A stretch of 64,000 nt of DNA from Davidsoniella eucalypti (lineage: Eukaryota; Ascomycota; Sordariomycetes; Microascales; Ceratocystidaceae), in the NCBI GenBank assembly GCA_004009845.1, contig RMBW01000015.1, forward strand, positions 124,001 to 188,000, written 5' to 3'. The translations under genes and the position numbers were made by a program. A model generated the notes under the pieces. It saw only the letters and a list, made by a program, of their open reading frames with translations, was not told the origin of the DNA and did no database searches. Numbering within the stretch: the first letter of the stretch is position 1; every line of letters begins with the position of its first letter. Shown here piece after piece: positions 1-11,454 of this stretch.

Positions 1-1124
1 GCTGCTGTTTCTCTCGCTCACCGCTTTCTCTTCCTTTGCCTACTAGTCCAACGGGACGGCCGAAGCACAACAGCACCAGCACAGCTGCAACATAGGAATA
101 TAGCACGAAAGTGACCACTAACAGGATATAGCTTTGCAGCTTGCAGCACTCCAAGAACTCGCCACTGCAACGAGATTCCCTTGCGTGGCCAGGCCGTTTT
201 CGTCGAGCTACATATCGGACAGCCAGTCAGCTTAGCGCCTAGAGGAGCCCGACTTGCAGGCCTACAGAGGACTGTACCCTCTATAATAGTGCGGCCCTGC
301 GCTACAGCGGCGCCACTGCCGTCTACATTGTAGCTCACCTCGTGTTTGCACACTGCCAGCCATCGCCAAATTCCTCCTGGACCCTTCGGCATTCTTTCTT
401 TGAGGTCTCGCTCGCTAGTTGGATTTACGGACAGTCATCAAGCAGAGGACTAGATACGCAGCCTTTGGTTTCTTCTGCAGAACGGCCTATTGACAGTGTC
501 GGTTTATACTGGTGCTGTTTTCATAGCTCGCATATACTGGCGCTCCTATTACTTTTTTATTTATTCTTCTTATACAGTATTCCATAATTAGAGCCTCTAT
601 CCGGCTTTCTGAGCATCTGTCTGCCATTAATTCAGAGAATTCTTTCTTTTTTTTTTCTTCCATCCTCGGGCTTGGCTTTCGATCTGCATAGCGCTGCGAC
701 TGTTGTTCACATCCCGATCTTCGTCTGCTTCAGTGCTCTTCGCATCGAATCGAACCGCATCGCCTCTCAAACGGGGGGTTTGACGTGAATCGTCGGCGTC
801 TATTGTGCCTGTATTGTTCTGCGCACGTCCTTTGCCAACCGCTTTTCTCGCCCAACTGTCTGTCAGAAATCAACCTCTGATTCAGTCCGCTGAGTCTGGC
901 TCACCTGTCGAGGCTCGCCTGTTACTTAGTTGGTCGCAGCTGTCCCTGCCAATGCCAGCCACTCACGCCGTACAGACCGCAGCAGCTCCTATCCTCCTCT
1001 GAACAATTCCAGTCGCTCTGCACATACTCGCTGGTCTGTCGCCCTCCACAGCCATCGCGACGAGGCATCACCACCGATATCCCCGTTTCTCCGCCACGCG
1101 CCATACCGAGCGCCGTTGCCCGCC
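1..1124. other. Upstream region of the 906-aa protein gene
   Basis: No convincing coding region. Open frames here are short, overlap on both strands and begin with non-ATG codons. The 3' half is C/T-rich and looks like the long leader typical of filamentous fungi; the first well-placed ATG is at 1125. Confidence 0.5.
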
Positions 1125-3920
1125 ATGGCTACACAGACGGAAATGGCCTATCAGGCCCCTCCGTCGCCGACCCTCACGAACCCCGACATGATTCTGCCCG
1201 ACATGGACTACGACCGCTCGACCTCCCCTGACCGCTCCGATGCGCTGCTGATGTGGAAGAACGCCCAGATCGGCGACATGTCGTTCGCGCTTCCGCCAAG
1301 CCAGTTTATGAATCTGGGTCTCAACATGAATATGGCTGGTGCCCCCATAACGCCAACCACGCCCATCATCTATGGCAACGGCACCATGCTGTCCGACATT
1401 GGCGAGGTTACAGAGGCCGAGAGCAATGCCGGCGGCTACCATTCGCGGCCCGCCTCGCCCATGGTGCCTCGCATGACGAGCCGGGCAGCATTGCGCGCCG
1501 GCCTTCTAGACACCAACGCCATGAACATTGCCTACCAAACCATCAAGAACAAGGCCCGCCAGACCCATGAACGCCGCGCCAGCATCGACTCCACGAGCAC
1601 CATCAGAACCAACGAGCATGCCGGCTTGTTTGCCGACTTTGACGATGCCGCCAGCGTCGACGACAGCAACTTCCAGGGCGACGACGAAGAGAGCATGGCC
1701 GAGTCCTACAACGAGGGCACTGCGCCGCGGAATCTGCTGCACCCCGTGAGACGAAATCCCGCTGTCGACCCCAACGAGGAAGACCGCTTTTCGACAGTCT
1801 CCATCGGCCGTCGCGCAGAAGAAATTTTGGCCAATGCGAAGCGCCGGCTCACTGTAAGTTGCCCAAGTCGCCCAACCAGCGCCATCCAAAGCCGCCGATC
1901 ACACTACTGACCTTGCTTGCCATTGCAGACCATGGAGGGAAACCTTAGCAGAGCCCGCAGCTCTCTGTACATCTCTACTGATATGGACTCTGACGGCTCT
2001 ACGCCATCGCCGCCCATGAAGACGGCGTCGACTCTCGATCAAATGTCGCCACCCGTCACCCGATATGGCCATTCCCGGATGAGCAGCGACCAGAGCCTCA
2101 ACATCGATTCCCAGGCTTATCCCCGACGAGCTGCCAGTGCGCTCGGTGCTGCCGGCGGATATCGCCACCTCTCGGGCTCACGCAGCGCAAACGATCTTCC
2201 GCAAAAGAGCAAGCGCCTCAGCTCCGATAGCTACCAAGGGGCCAATATCGACGACAGCATCAGCGTGGATTCACGGCGCACCAGCGGCCAGATGGACAAT
2301 CTCCTGTCGCCCAGCCAATACAGCGACCGTGGCATTGTCCGCTCGACTTCTGCCCTCCAGATGCGCGACATCAAGGACCAAGTGAAGGATCTCAAGGGCA
2401 AGGTTTCTGCCTTGCGCCAACAGGCTCGCGCCGACAGCCTAAAACGACAAAGCCTGCAAAGCCTGCGCACTCCTAGCCCATTTACCCATGCCCCGGTTGA
2501 TCAATGGTACACAGAGCCAAAGCCGAACAGAAACGGGCCTATCGATCCCCGCGACGAAATGGATGGCGCCCAAACCCCTACTGGCAACTCTCCACACGAC
2601 CATGCTTGGTCCGGCGAAGTCTTCGCTTCGGGCGACGAGGAAATGTCTCCAATCCAGCTGGACCACAAGCTCCCCCGCGATGTAGAACACGACATGGAGG
2701 ACGCTAGATCGGTCGTTAGCGAGTACGACGATGCCGAACGGGCGATGACGCCAACTAACTACCGCGTTGTCACTCCTGTCAACCGGCCCGCCTTGGAGGA
2801 GATCATCCAGCATCGCCTAGACCATGAGATGGACGACGACATGCGCACCGAAGATGGATACGACGAAGGCGCTGCTGTTGTCGACTACGATAGCGACAGT
2901 GGCGATTCCATGTATCACGATGCGCCAGTCTCACACGAGGATCGCGAGGATGCCTTCGACTACGAGCATTTCTTCCTGCACAGTGCCATGGGCACTATCA
3001 GCCAGCAGCGTCTCGAGCGCCGCGACAGCTTCAGCTCAGAGGGATCCGTCGAGACCACCCGTGGCCCCATCTCCACGAAGCCCATCATCCAAAGACGAAA
3101 CAGCATCGACAGTATCTCGACTGTCGGCTCTTTCGAGACTGCCAACGAGGGCCGCCGCAGCAGACTTGTCCGCAACAACAGCGACGGTAGCGCTGTCGGT
3201 GGCTCTTCCGGCGACAACCCGAAGCGGAAGAGCATTGATACGTTTGTTTCCTTCGTTTCTGCCGAGGAACGCCCTTCTACGTCACGTCGTGCTCGGACAA
3301 CATACCGCACCAGCTCCGGTAGCGACATCCCTCGCTCGGCTTCTTCCATGTCTTCATCCAACCTGGCGCCGCGCGGCAACATGATCCGCCGCCCCGTTAG
3401 CACGTCGGCCTTCCAGCACCGTCCGTCGGTATCTTCGTTCGACTCTACCGGCACCAACCGATCTTTCCCTCTAGTCAACAAGAACCGGCTATCCCTCACT
3501 CTGCCGCCCACACGTGCCCGCGCACAGTCGGCCGGTATTCCCACGCCACGCGACTCGCCAAACACCGAACACGACGAAGAAGAGCTTGCCGAGATCCGCG
3601 ACCGTCTTATGCACAGTGCCACCAGCGTCACTGGCCGCAACTCGCCAGCCAGCAATGGTGGAGGCGGTGGCTCTAACCGTAACAGCGACTCGCGCCTGGG
3701 CTCTACGTCGTCTGTTGGACTTCACCGCGAAGACCAGGTGCTCATTGAGCAGTTAGTGGCTAGTCTGGGCCAGTGCGTGTTGAAACTGAGCGAAGTGAAC
3801 CGGTCGTCTACCGATAGCCGCATGTTCAGACATCGCATGATGGCTGCCCGCCGCATCCTAGAAGGCCTTGAGGATGCGTCTATACAACAGCCTTCGCGTG
3901 GTACGACGCCCTTGGTCTAA
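1125..3920 (+). CDS. Conserved Ser-rich coiled-coil protein, 906 aa
   Basis: I read two exons, 1125-1853 and 1929-3920, separated by a 75-bp GTAAGT...TTGCAG intron; the join is in phase 0 and gives 906 codons plus stop. The start ATG lies in a good context (CCGCCATGG) and upstream in-frame sequence lacks an ATG. The protein is rich in Ser, Asp and Arg and mostly disordered. A conserved-looking basic stretch spans the splice (RRAEEILANAKRRL then TMEGNLSRARSS), and a short coiled coil (DQVKDLKGKVSALRQQARA) lies at about residues 390-415. The last 50 residues may form helices (LIEQLVASLGQCVLKLSEVN). No enzyme motif, signal peptide or membrane segment is visible. The many SP/TP sites suggest phosphorylation. 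I recognise the general type as a conserved ascomycete protein of unknown role, perhaps cytoskeletal or cell-end; that is inference. Confidence 0.85.
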
Positions 3921-5419
3921 GTTCCCGACCCCGAACAAGAAAACCGGACAGCCTCGGCCTCTCCTTCTGTCCTTGGAACTTCTCACTTTATCATTATTCT
4001 TTCTTTCCATCCCTTGTTTCCCGTACTCCTTTTGACATGACGTCCTTGATGCTCTCGCTATGCGCCCATGCTATATGCTCCTCAAAAATCTACAACTATT
4101 TAGATCTGCGCTCTGTACTAACTTTGACATTTCAATTATTTCTTTGTCCTTCTCTTCTCGCCCATAATTTCTCTATTCATTTATATTATATTATTTCTTT
4201 TTTCAAAATAGCTTTTTTTTTTCTTCTTTTTCTTCTCGTCACTCGCTTAACAACAAAAAATCGGATTATTTCTTTACCAAACAACATTTTTCGCCCTAAG
4301 ATCATCATAGAGCGGGGTTTTCCTTTTCTTTTTTCCTCCCTTTATTATACCACAATTTCCTTTGTTTGTCTATTATTACTATTTATTTTCCCTTTTATCT
4401 TTTCCTTCTAGTTGCGGCTATTGTCATTTCCCTTTTTAGTCCTTCTATGTCGAAATCCTCTTTTTTTTCTTCTTTTTTGTTGGATACCATGGGATTTATC
4501 CTTATTTTTTTTTCTCTTCTTAGCTGCTATCTTGGAGGGAAGGCTTAGTTAACTTGCTGTATTGATCTCTTACCAACATGTTACATGCCCTCTTGTTAGA
4601 ATACACACACTATCACTATTACCACCACTACTGTTTTCTACTCTATATCCTTTGTCCTCAAAACGAAATATGTCTTGATCTGCTTAGACACGACGATATC
4701 ACTCGTCAAAACCCCGACTCTATTATTTACTATTACACTAAACTTAGGTAGTGACCATACCACAAGTGAAATATATACTTATCATTCATCCACATGTTCC
4801 AAGACAATTTTGAATTCGCTTAACACTGTTACTCCGATGCATATCTTGATGTCTTCGAGTCGATCAGTGACTTTTGACAAGTGGATGACCCAAACTCTGT
4901 TCATTTCCGGGAACATCTGGTATCATATATAGAAGAACTTGACTGAAAGCTTGATTGTTCTGCATCACTATGTGAGACATTTCTGAGCCAACGAAATCTG
5001 GAATCTGGTTCTCAAGCCCATCCCACCATTGGTTTGTCGAGAATCAACCACAACCAGTGAGATGTCATTTGCCTAATTGGACCGTAGCCATTCATGAAAA
5101 AGATATATCAGCATGTTGAAACCCCGTTGCTAGCCATATTGAGAATCTGAAGGCGGCCTTGCTCTTCTCTTTGTAAAGTATAGGAGCCTTGAGGTCAACG
5201 TCATCCTCTTGACCGAAGGCTACTCAATCCCTCATCGCGAAGTATCTAGTAAGTTTCAATAATTTTGCAGTACTTGTCATGCTTTGCTATAGAGATTCTA
5301 GTCAGCAATGATATATGACAGATATAAGTGCTGCCACTAACTAGACAATACCCAGTCTCTCTGATACAAATAAACCTTGAACGAAGATCGTGATATCCAT
5401 CTACCATTACACCACCATC
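3921..5419. other. T-rich intergenic region
   Basis: Contains the 3' UTR of the upstream gene followed by very T-rich sequence (about 4190-4530). ORFs here consist of Phe/Leu/Ser runs from poly-pyrimidine tracts and are not credible genes. No RNA gene or repeat recognised. Confidence 0.5.
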
Positions 5420-6166
5420 ATGCCATCAAATTACTTTTCACATAGAGCTTCACTTCCGTCACTATCAATGACCCGCTTCCGGATATCTCGAAAACGCAAG
5501 CCTCAATCATTATCACCAGTAGATACAACAACACAGCCGTTGCAACCATGTCCTTCACCATCCTCTTCATTCTTTCACTTGACATCAACGTCCACAGAGA
5601 ACATGCTGCATGTCTTGGGGCCGTTCGTCGATCATATGGAAGGTAACACGTGCAGGAGTAGTAGTATCGACAGCAGCAGTTGCTTGACATCCTACGTGTC
5701 TCTCTCGTCCCTGGACGCGTTTCGATTCATCAAGAGTCAGGAGGACTCTCCTTACATAAACTTCTCGCTGAAGCTAGAACCTGCACTTTCAGATAAACAC
5801 AAGACAAGACGATGTTGCCAGCCGGATAAGCAGGGCGAATCCTCTGAACGTCCTGAATCTACCGAGGTAGTTTGTGGCAGTGATGTTTCGGTGACAACAG
5901 AGTACCCATCGCTTCGTCCCATAGATATAGAGAGTCCATTGCAGACTCCCACGTCGACAACAAGCTGCTCTTCTACCTCTTCTCTAGCCACGACAGGCGT
6001 TCCCCCTACCAATAGAATGTCATTCTGGTGGACGTTGACCGACGACGAGAGAAATGCCCAGCACGCCAATAGCCAAGCAGCAACATGCGAGTTCTGGATT
6101 AGCGGTGCAAGCCCGGGCTCGGACTATCGAATAGACACATGCCAGCTCCGGCCTACTCGGAAATAG
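5420..6166 (+). CDS. Hypothetical Ser/Thr-rich protein, 248 aa
   Basis: Uninterrupted ORF starting at the ATG at 5420; the longer frame upstream begins with GTG. The product has a basic N-terminus (FRISRKRKPQS), a Ser/Thr-rich middle and a Trp-containing C-terminal segment (MSFWWTLTDDERNAQ). There is no signal peptide, membrane segment or domain I can name. Codon use is less GC-biased than in the flanking conserved genes, so it could be lineage-specific. The DNA after the stop is purine-rich (6190-6340) and could hide a further exon. Its function is unknown, and a non-coding origin cannot be excluded. Confidence 0.4.
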   Translation: MPSNYFSHRASLPSLSMTRFRISRKRKPQSLSPVDTTTQPLQPCPSPSSSFFHLTSTSTENMLHVLGPFVDHMEGNTCRSSSIDSSSCLTSYVSLSSLDAFRFIKSQEDSPYINFSLKLEPALSDKHKTRRCCQPDKQGESSERPESTEVVCGSDVSVTTEYPSLRPIDIESPLQTPTSTTSCSSTSSLATTGVPPTNRMSFWWTLTDDERNAQHANSQAATCEFWISGASPGSDYRIDTCQLRPTRK

Positions 6167-6897
6167 AGCGTCCGCCAAATTTGCGATCAGGACCAGCGAG
6201 GGAGAAAGCCACGGCATCGACGGCAAGGGAGGGGGTGAGGGGCGGCGCTGAATGGCGAAGGAAGCCTGCAGAGGGAGAAGCTGCGTTAGATGGACGCAAG
6301 GGAGAAGGGCTCCCTAGAAAGTCCAGGCAATCGTCAAACTAGGAGAGAATGCAAATGCCACGAGAAGGGGAGAGAGCTAATCACGGCTCACGTCGAATCG
6401 AAAGTAAAATAGGAAAAGAGACGGCAAAAATTACACATATATTGCAAACATTTCATGAGCGAATACCAGCGTGGCTACTACAACTTACACTGTAGGCTCG
6501 TACCGGCCATAAAAAAACACAAAGGAGCTGTGAGGATGCGAGGAGGCGTGATACAAGTGAAAGCCGCATCTCAGGGCGGTCAAGAGGACGCAGTCCTTTG
6601 CATATCTGTATGTATACACAAGTACTGGCGCTGGCTATACGAAGCAGAAAAGCCTTTGAAAGGCGCAGGCGGCTATGCTATGTCAACAACTGGGCCTAGG
6701 AAGTTTGGGTTCTATCTCTTCATATATATGTCAGCTCTCCCGGCTTGGCTCAGACCAAAAGTGACAGCTGCTGTCTTTCATTATTTCACCGCCAAACAAC
6801 AACCCAGTCATTGACGTCCACACATCATCATATGCTACAATAGCTCTTTTGCTTCATTCTCATACTTCTCATACTTCGCATACTACAAACCGCCGCT
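6167..6897. other. Intergenic region
   Basis: Purine-rich stretch then AT-rich sequence. One ATG-initiated frame of 119 codons (6455-6814) has no recognisable features and I do not support it as a gene. Confidence 0.4.
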
Positions 6898-7563
6898 ATG
6901 AGGCATTCACAGTCCGTCGATCTTACGGCGTCGTTACGCAACATATGGGAGGGGGCCGTGACACTTCCCCAGCGCACACTTTCTGTCCGCCGGACCCGCC
7001 CAGCATCATCGCGACGATCACAGCACAAGCCGCCTCACCACAAGACAACACATTCTTCCATCTCGTTCTCCATGCCAGCAGCATCACGACGGAGTGTTAT
7101 GACCCCCTCCGAGCACTTGCACCACCAACGGTCCTCCGGCGCCATCAGCCACAGCATCAGCCTGGACTGCTGTGGCCCGCCGGCTCCCATGGCGCCATTG
7201 CTCGGCCCGATGCCGCGCCAGGTTCGCGACGAGTCCGGGCGTTTCCACGTAGTCAAGGACGGACCGGTGTGGAAAAAGAGCCGCAGTGCGGTGTACTTTG
7301 AGATTCAGACTATGCGACCGCCCGTGTCGCGCAATCCGGCCGGAGAAGAGGGAGATCAGGGGCTAGACGCAGCAAAACTACTGGCTGTGCCGTCAGGGTC
7401 GGAATCTAGTGTGGAATATGTGCGAGAAGCTCCGTCTGGGCTCAGTCGAAGTCATACTATGAGTCGGAGTCAGAGGATATCAACGCGGCTACGAAGATGG
7501 ATTACGGTGCGTGGGAGGAACACTATTCGCGAGGAAGTGCAATACGAGGCTTTTGAGAGTTGA
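6898..7563 (+). CDS. Hypothetical basic Ser/Arg-rich protein, 221 aa
   Basis: Single ATG-initiated ORF following a C/T-rich leader containing a CATACTTCTCATACTT-type repeat. The product is Ser/Arg-rich with a His-rich patch near residues 40-55 and a more ordered central segment (VRDESGRFHVVKDGPVWKKS, about residues 113-132), which looks like a short conserved motif. There is no signal peptide or transmembrane segment. Codon GC content rises inside the frame relative to the flanks, which favours coding. Function is unknown; confidence rests on ORF length and composition only. Confidence 0.45.
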   Translation: MRHSQSVDLTASLRNIWEGAVTLPQRTLSVRRTRPASSRRSQHKPPHHKTTHSSISFSMPAASRRSVMTPSEHLHHQRSSGAISHSISLDCCGPPAPMAPLLGPMPRQVRDESGRFHVVKDGPVWKKSRSAVYFEIQTMRPPVSRNPAGEEGDQGLDAAKLLAVPSGSESSVEYVREAPSGLSRSHTMSRSQRISTRLRRWITVRGRNTIREEVQYEAFES

Positions 7564-8225
7564 GAGTGTAGGAGACGCTACGAACGTTGATGCGGGCTAA
7601 AATAAAGTTGTGAATTTTCTCCGTTTTGTCTATCATCTTGACCCTTTCTCGATCTACAATGTGCAATAAGGGTTACCCTGGCTCGGCTACAGGATACAGC
7701 CGCTATAAATACCACCTGGATAGGGCAGCGGCCGGAAGGATTATAGCGCTATGGAGCCTGCTAAAATTTCTGTTTTCAAGGCCTGCAGCCCAGCTGAAGC
7801 CCGGAAAACAGCCGCCTACGGAGCTACAGCTCTAGCAAAATTATCGCGGTAGCCAGGGGACATCCTAGTTGAACAATGAGCGAGTCTATCGTGTTTGATT
7901 GGCTGGCTCACGCTGATACCTTATCTCTGTCCTGGCTATGACTGTCATTGGTAGCTGAAACCGGCACCTAAACAGGCCTGTCTAGGCGACTTTAAGGACG
8001 GACTTGGCTTTCCAGAGTTTGAAGAGAAAAACAAGAAAACAAACTTCTGTGATCTTTCTTGCAACCTTGTTTCTTCTTTTTTTTCTCGAGCAGCCATTTT
8101 TCTCTTCTCCCTATAGAACACGAGGGCTTCTCAGTATTGCAATATCCGCCCTCAAGCCCGCCTTGCTGTGTTTCTTTCCAATACCTGTTCTTATCGTCCC
8201 TCGTCGAATCCGCACCTACTCGACT
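7564..8225. other. Promoter/leader region of the PQ-loop gene
   Basis: Mixed-composition sequence followed by a T-rich tract (8050-8110) leading into the start at 8226. No gene or RNA feature supported. Confidence 0.4.
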
Positions 8226-9581
8226 ATGGCTTCGATGCTGGTCGCGGCCGTCTTTGATGCGGCCGACCAAGACGCAAGCAAGGCGCTTTCCAGCATCTTT
8301 GGAAGCATCAGTCTCACGGCCTGGATATGTCTTTTGGTAAGTCCTCTGCTTGCCATAGCTTCTTTTCCGCACTCGATTTGGAGCCCTATTTGTCTTATCG
8401 TCGCTCTTTTTTTTACTCACCAGGCGGCTCTTATCGCACCCTACAGACACCACAGCTTATCGCCAACTACAGAGCACAGAGCGCCGACGGGCTTTCCATG
8501 GCGTTTTTATTCATCTGGCTGTGCGGTGATATCACGAATCTTTCTGGTAAGTTGGTGAACATGAAGCCCTGCGATTTCTACGTGACAATGGCCCGCTCAG
8601 AACGCCCAGTCTCTGCGAAATCTCTTATCTGTGATCGGCTCTCACGCGACCAAACTTCTCCTCGTGATACCCCCCTCAGCAACCCTACAACCCATGACCG
8701 GCTTATCAACACCCCCACCCTAACAAGACATTGCTCTGAGCCGCTGCCGCTGTAACTGCTTGTAGACATACCATATAGTGCCTGTTTATCTAACATCATG
8801 CTATGCAGGCTCTCTATTAACCGGTCTTGCGCCGACTGCCATGGCCCTGGCCACATACTTCTGCTTCGCCGATATCATCCTAATCAGCCAATGCGTCTAC
8901 TACAAAAAGCTCGCCGCCCGCCGGAAAGCCCGTGAAGCCGCTCTGGCTGTCGCCGTCGAACACTCTGAAGAAGAGCCATTGCTGCGCCGTAGCAGTTCCT
9001 TTGCCTCTAGCACCCGGCCCGTAACCGGCAACTCCGCCGACTCGCGCCAAAAGTCGACGGCTCTGTCCACGGCAACAACTACAGTGGGCGAGGGCTCTAA
9101 GAGCAGCGGCGGCGACTCTAAGCTATGGCTGCACAACAGCCTGAGCCTAATTGCCGTGTACCTCGTCGGCTTCATGGGCTGGTGGATGTCGTCGAAGCTA
9201 GGTGCTTGGAGCGAGGATCCCAACAACGTGAGCCCGCCGCAAGATAGTACCAGCACAAGCGCCGTAGCTGGCCAGATCCTAGGCTATATCAGTGCGTTGT
9301 GCTATCTATGTGCCCGCATTCCACAGATCATCAAGAACTGGCGCGAGAAGTCGTGTGAAGGCCTCGCGCTGCTGTTCTTCCTGCTCTCGCTGACGGGCAA
9401 CTTGACGTATGCTATCAGCCTGCTGGCCTTCTCGCGGGATAAGAACTACTTGATCAAGGCACTGCCATGGTTCTTGGGATCGGCCGGCACCATCTTAGAA
9501 GATAGCATCATTTTTGTTCAGTTCCGTATCTATGGCGATGCGCCCCGTGCTTCCGCTGTGCCAGAAACGGAAGAGGCCTAA
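8226..9581 (+). CDS. PQ-loop repeat protein, vacuolar cationic amino-acid transporter-like (Ypq/STM1 family)
   Basis: Three exons, 8226-8336, 8447-8546 and 8809-9581, give 327 aa; both introns begin GTAAGT and end CAG, and the joins are in frame. The protein has two PQ-loop motifs: Pro39-Gln40 (TPQLIANYRAQSADGLS) and Pro242-Gln243 (IPQIIKNWREKSCEGLA). Each lies in the helix pair typical of this seven-helix family. The spliced first PQ loop strongly supports intron 1. The loop between the halves is long and polar and carries EEEPLL (124-129), an acidic dileucine signal of the kind that sends yeast Ypq1 to the vacuole through AP-3. By family, it probably exchanges basic amino acids across the vacuolar membrane; the exact substrate cannot be read from sequence. 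Confidence 0.9.
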
Positions 9582-11454
9582 AACAAGAAGAGAAAGATTG
9601 CCCTACCACGAGCTTCTTGTTCTGGCTTGTAGTATCTCGTGCTAATATCCAACTTCCAATTCATGGCAGAGATATATATCGCCATGACTTCTTTCCATAT
9701 TCAGCCATATCTCGAGCGCACACAGACGTTGTCGATTTACAGTCCATCTAGCGGTTTATTCAAGTGTTTTTTCTTTGGTTTATCTCATTTTTTCATGTCT
9801 TTCCAGGCCAGTGGTCTTCGGGTCCGACTGCCCGTTGCATCTTATCTCCCATCGTGTTACATTGCATACTGCATGTGCATCTCACATACTGAAGCGGTCA
9901 CGATTTGCTGTTATTGTTGCCACTTCTCTGGTTTAAAATTTTTTTTCTACTTTTACTTTTAAGTTGATAGCAATGGGCGATCTCGCTTACATGCTTTGTG
10001 GCAACTTTTTTTTTTGGTTATATTTGTCTGTCAACATCGTTTCAAAATTTCTTTGTATTCTCTCCATGTTACTAGCTCCTATTCTTTCTAAGTTCCTGTG
10101 GCCTAAAATTTTGTTTATCATACTGATTAATACTACGTTTTGTGACTTAGTACTACATACTTGTATTATCCATGGTTTCAAAGGTCTTGGGAAATAAATC
10201 TACGCGAGCCATGATCTAACTATGGAACCCGAATTAAATGTTTTTGTCATATCCCGAGCATTTGAGTCTGCCAAGACTAGTATTGGTTGAATCAAATTTA
10301 CAAGTTCTCCAGGTCACCACGGCTGTCATTTTCTTAGGGTTAGGTATAACTGTCTTACACACACATTCCCTATGTGTTTCGTTATGATCATCAATATGTC
10401 GTCACTACAAGACCTACCACGTTCAGTTTGACATGTACGAGAAGAGTAGGTTGCAAAAAATTCAAAGCCGCGGAGGTTCTTCTTCTTGTCTTCATGCCCT
10501 TGGCACCTCGGTCGTCCTCCTAAACGGCCATCTTTCTCTCCTATGTTTGGAGAATGAAGAAATAAAGTTCCTGCTAGACTGTAATAGATATTGAATGGCA
10601 ATCATATGACAGCTACAAGGCCAAAACTTCAAAAGTATTTGTTATGTGCCTTGGGGTTTCTCCAAACTCTCAGCAGTGGCTCTTAATTTATAGCGTCATG
10701 TAAGGCGAAAGCGAGAATTATCGCCCAGTTTATACCGCCCGGCTACAATACAAGACAAGAAGATATTCCTGCACAAGAGTCTCCATGCTCTTGGCATTTG
10801 ATAAATATCTAGTCGGATGCCGTATTTTAGGTTAGTCTGACGTAGATGGGCAAGCTATGGCTCTAATTGTGGTACTTTTTCTGGCCACTTGGTTGCGTAT
10901 AAGAAGGCTAGCTCTAGATCTCGATCCGGTAACAGACGTACTACGTCAACTAATATATCTATGACATTACTTTTGTGTGCCATTGTAAGCAAAGACTTCA
11001 AGTTAGCACCTATGACCGAGTTGGGTTCTTTCTGCCTTGTTTTTTTGCTGCCCCGATACTGCACACCTTCTCGATACAGCTTCATCTACATGAATCAAGG
11101 CAATAGCTCGTGAACTACCCTCCGAGAATCAACAAACAATTTCTTAGTATCTCTCTAAACTTTCTCTTGCTTAAACCTTTCTCTCTTGAATGGCCCAACT
11201 TTGCCTTCCTATTTATCGTTTATCCCATCAGTTTCCTTCTCCGACGACTTGGCCGTCAGTCACTTATCCTTATCCTGTATGCTTGTTATAACGACCTCTA
11301 TTCGAGGCGTCCCATCTTATCGTTTATTCCAGCTGTTGATCAAGCCAACCCTATATATCTTTAACTAGACTACCTGCTGGCCATTTTCTATCCGGGTCTC
11401 TATGTCACCAATTAGCTCTTGAGGCTCGCTCACTATCTGTATCCTATATTCAAG
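9582..11454. other. Intergenic region, 1.9 kb
   Basis: AT-rich DNA with only short frames (under 110 codons), many starting with non-ATG codons. No repeat shared with the island at 16-24 kb was noticed. C/T-rich sequence before 11455 is the likely leader of the protease gene. Confidence 0.4.

Noticed and set aside
342..1002. Short plus-strand frames before the first gene
   Set aside because: Overlapping short frames in C/T-rich leader sequence, with no recognisable protein features.
4037..4548. Phe/Leu/Ser-rich frames resembling membrane proteins
   Set aside because: Composition is explained by poly-pyrimidine DNA; hydrophobicity arises from T-rich codons.
6455..6814. 119-codon ATG frame
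   Set aside because: No domain, signal or compositional support; lies between two other weak ORFs.
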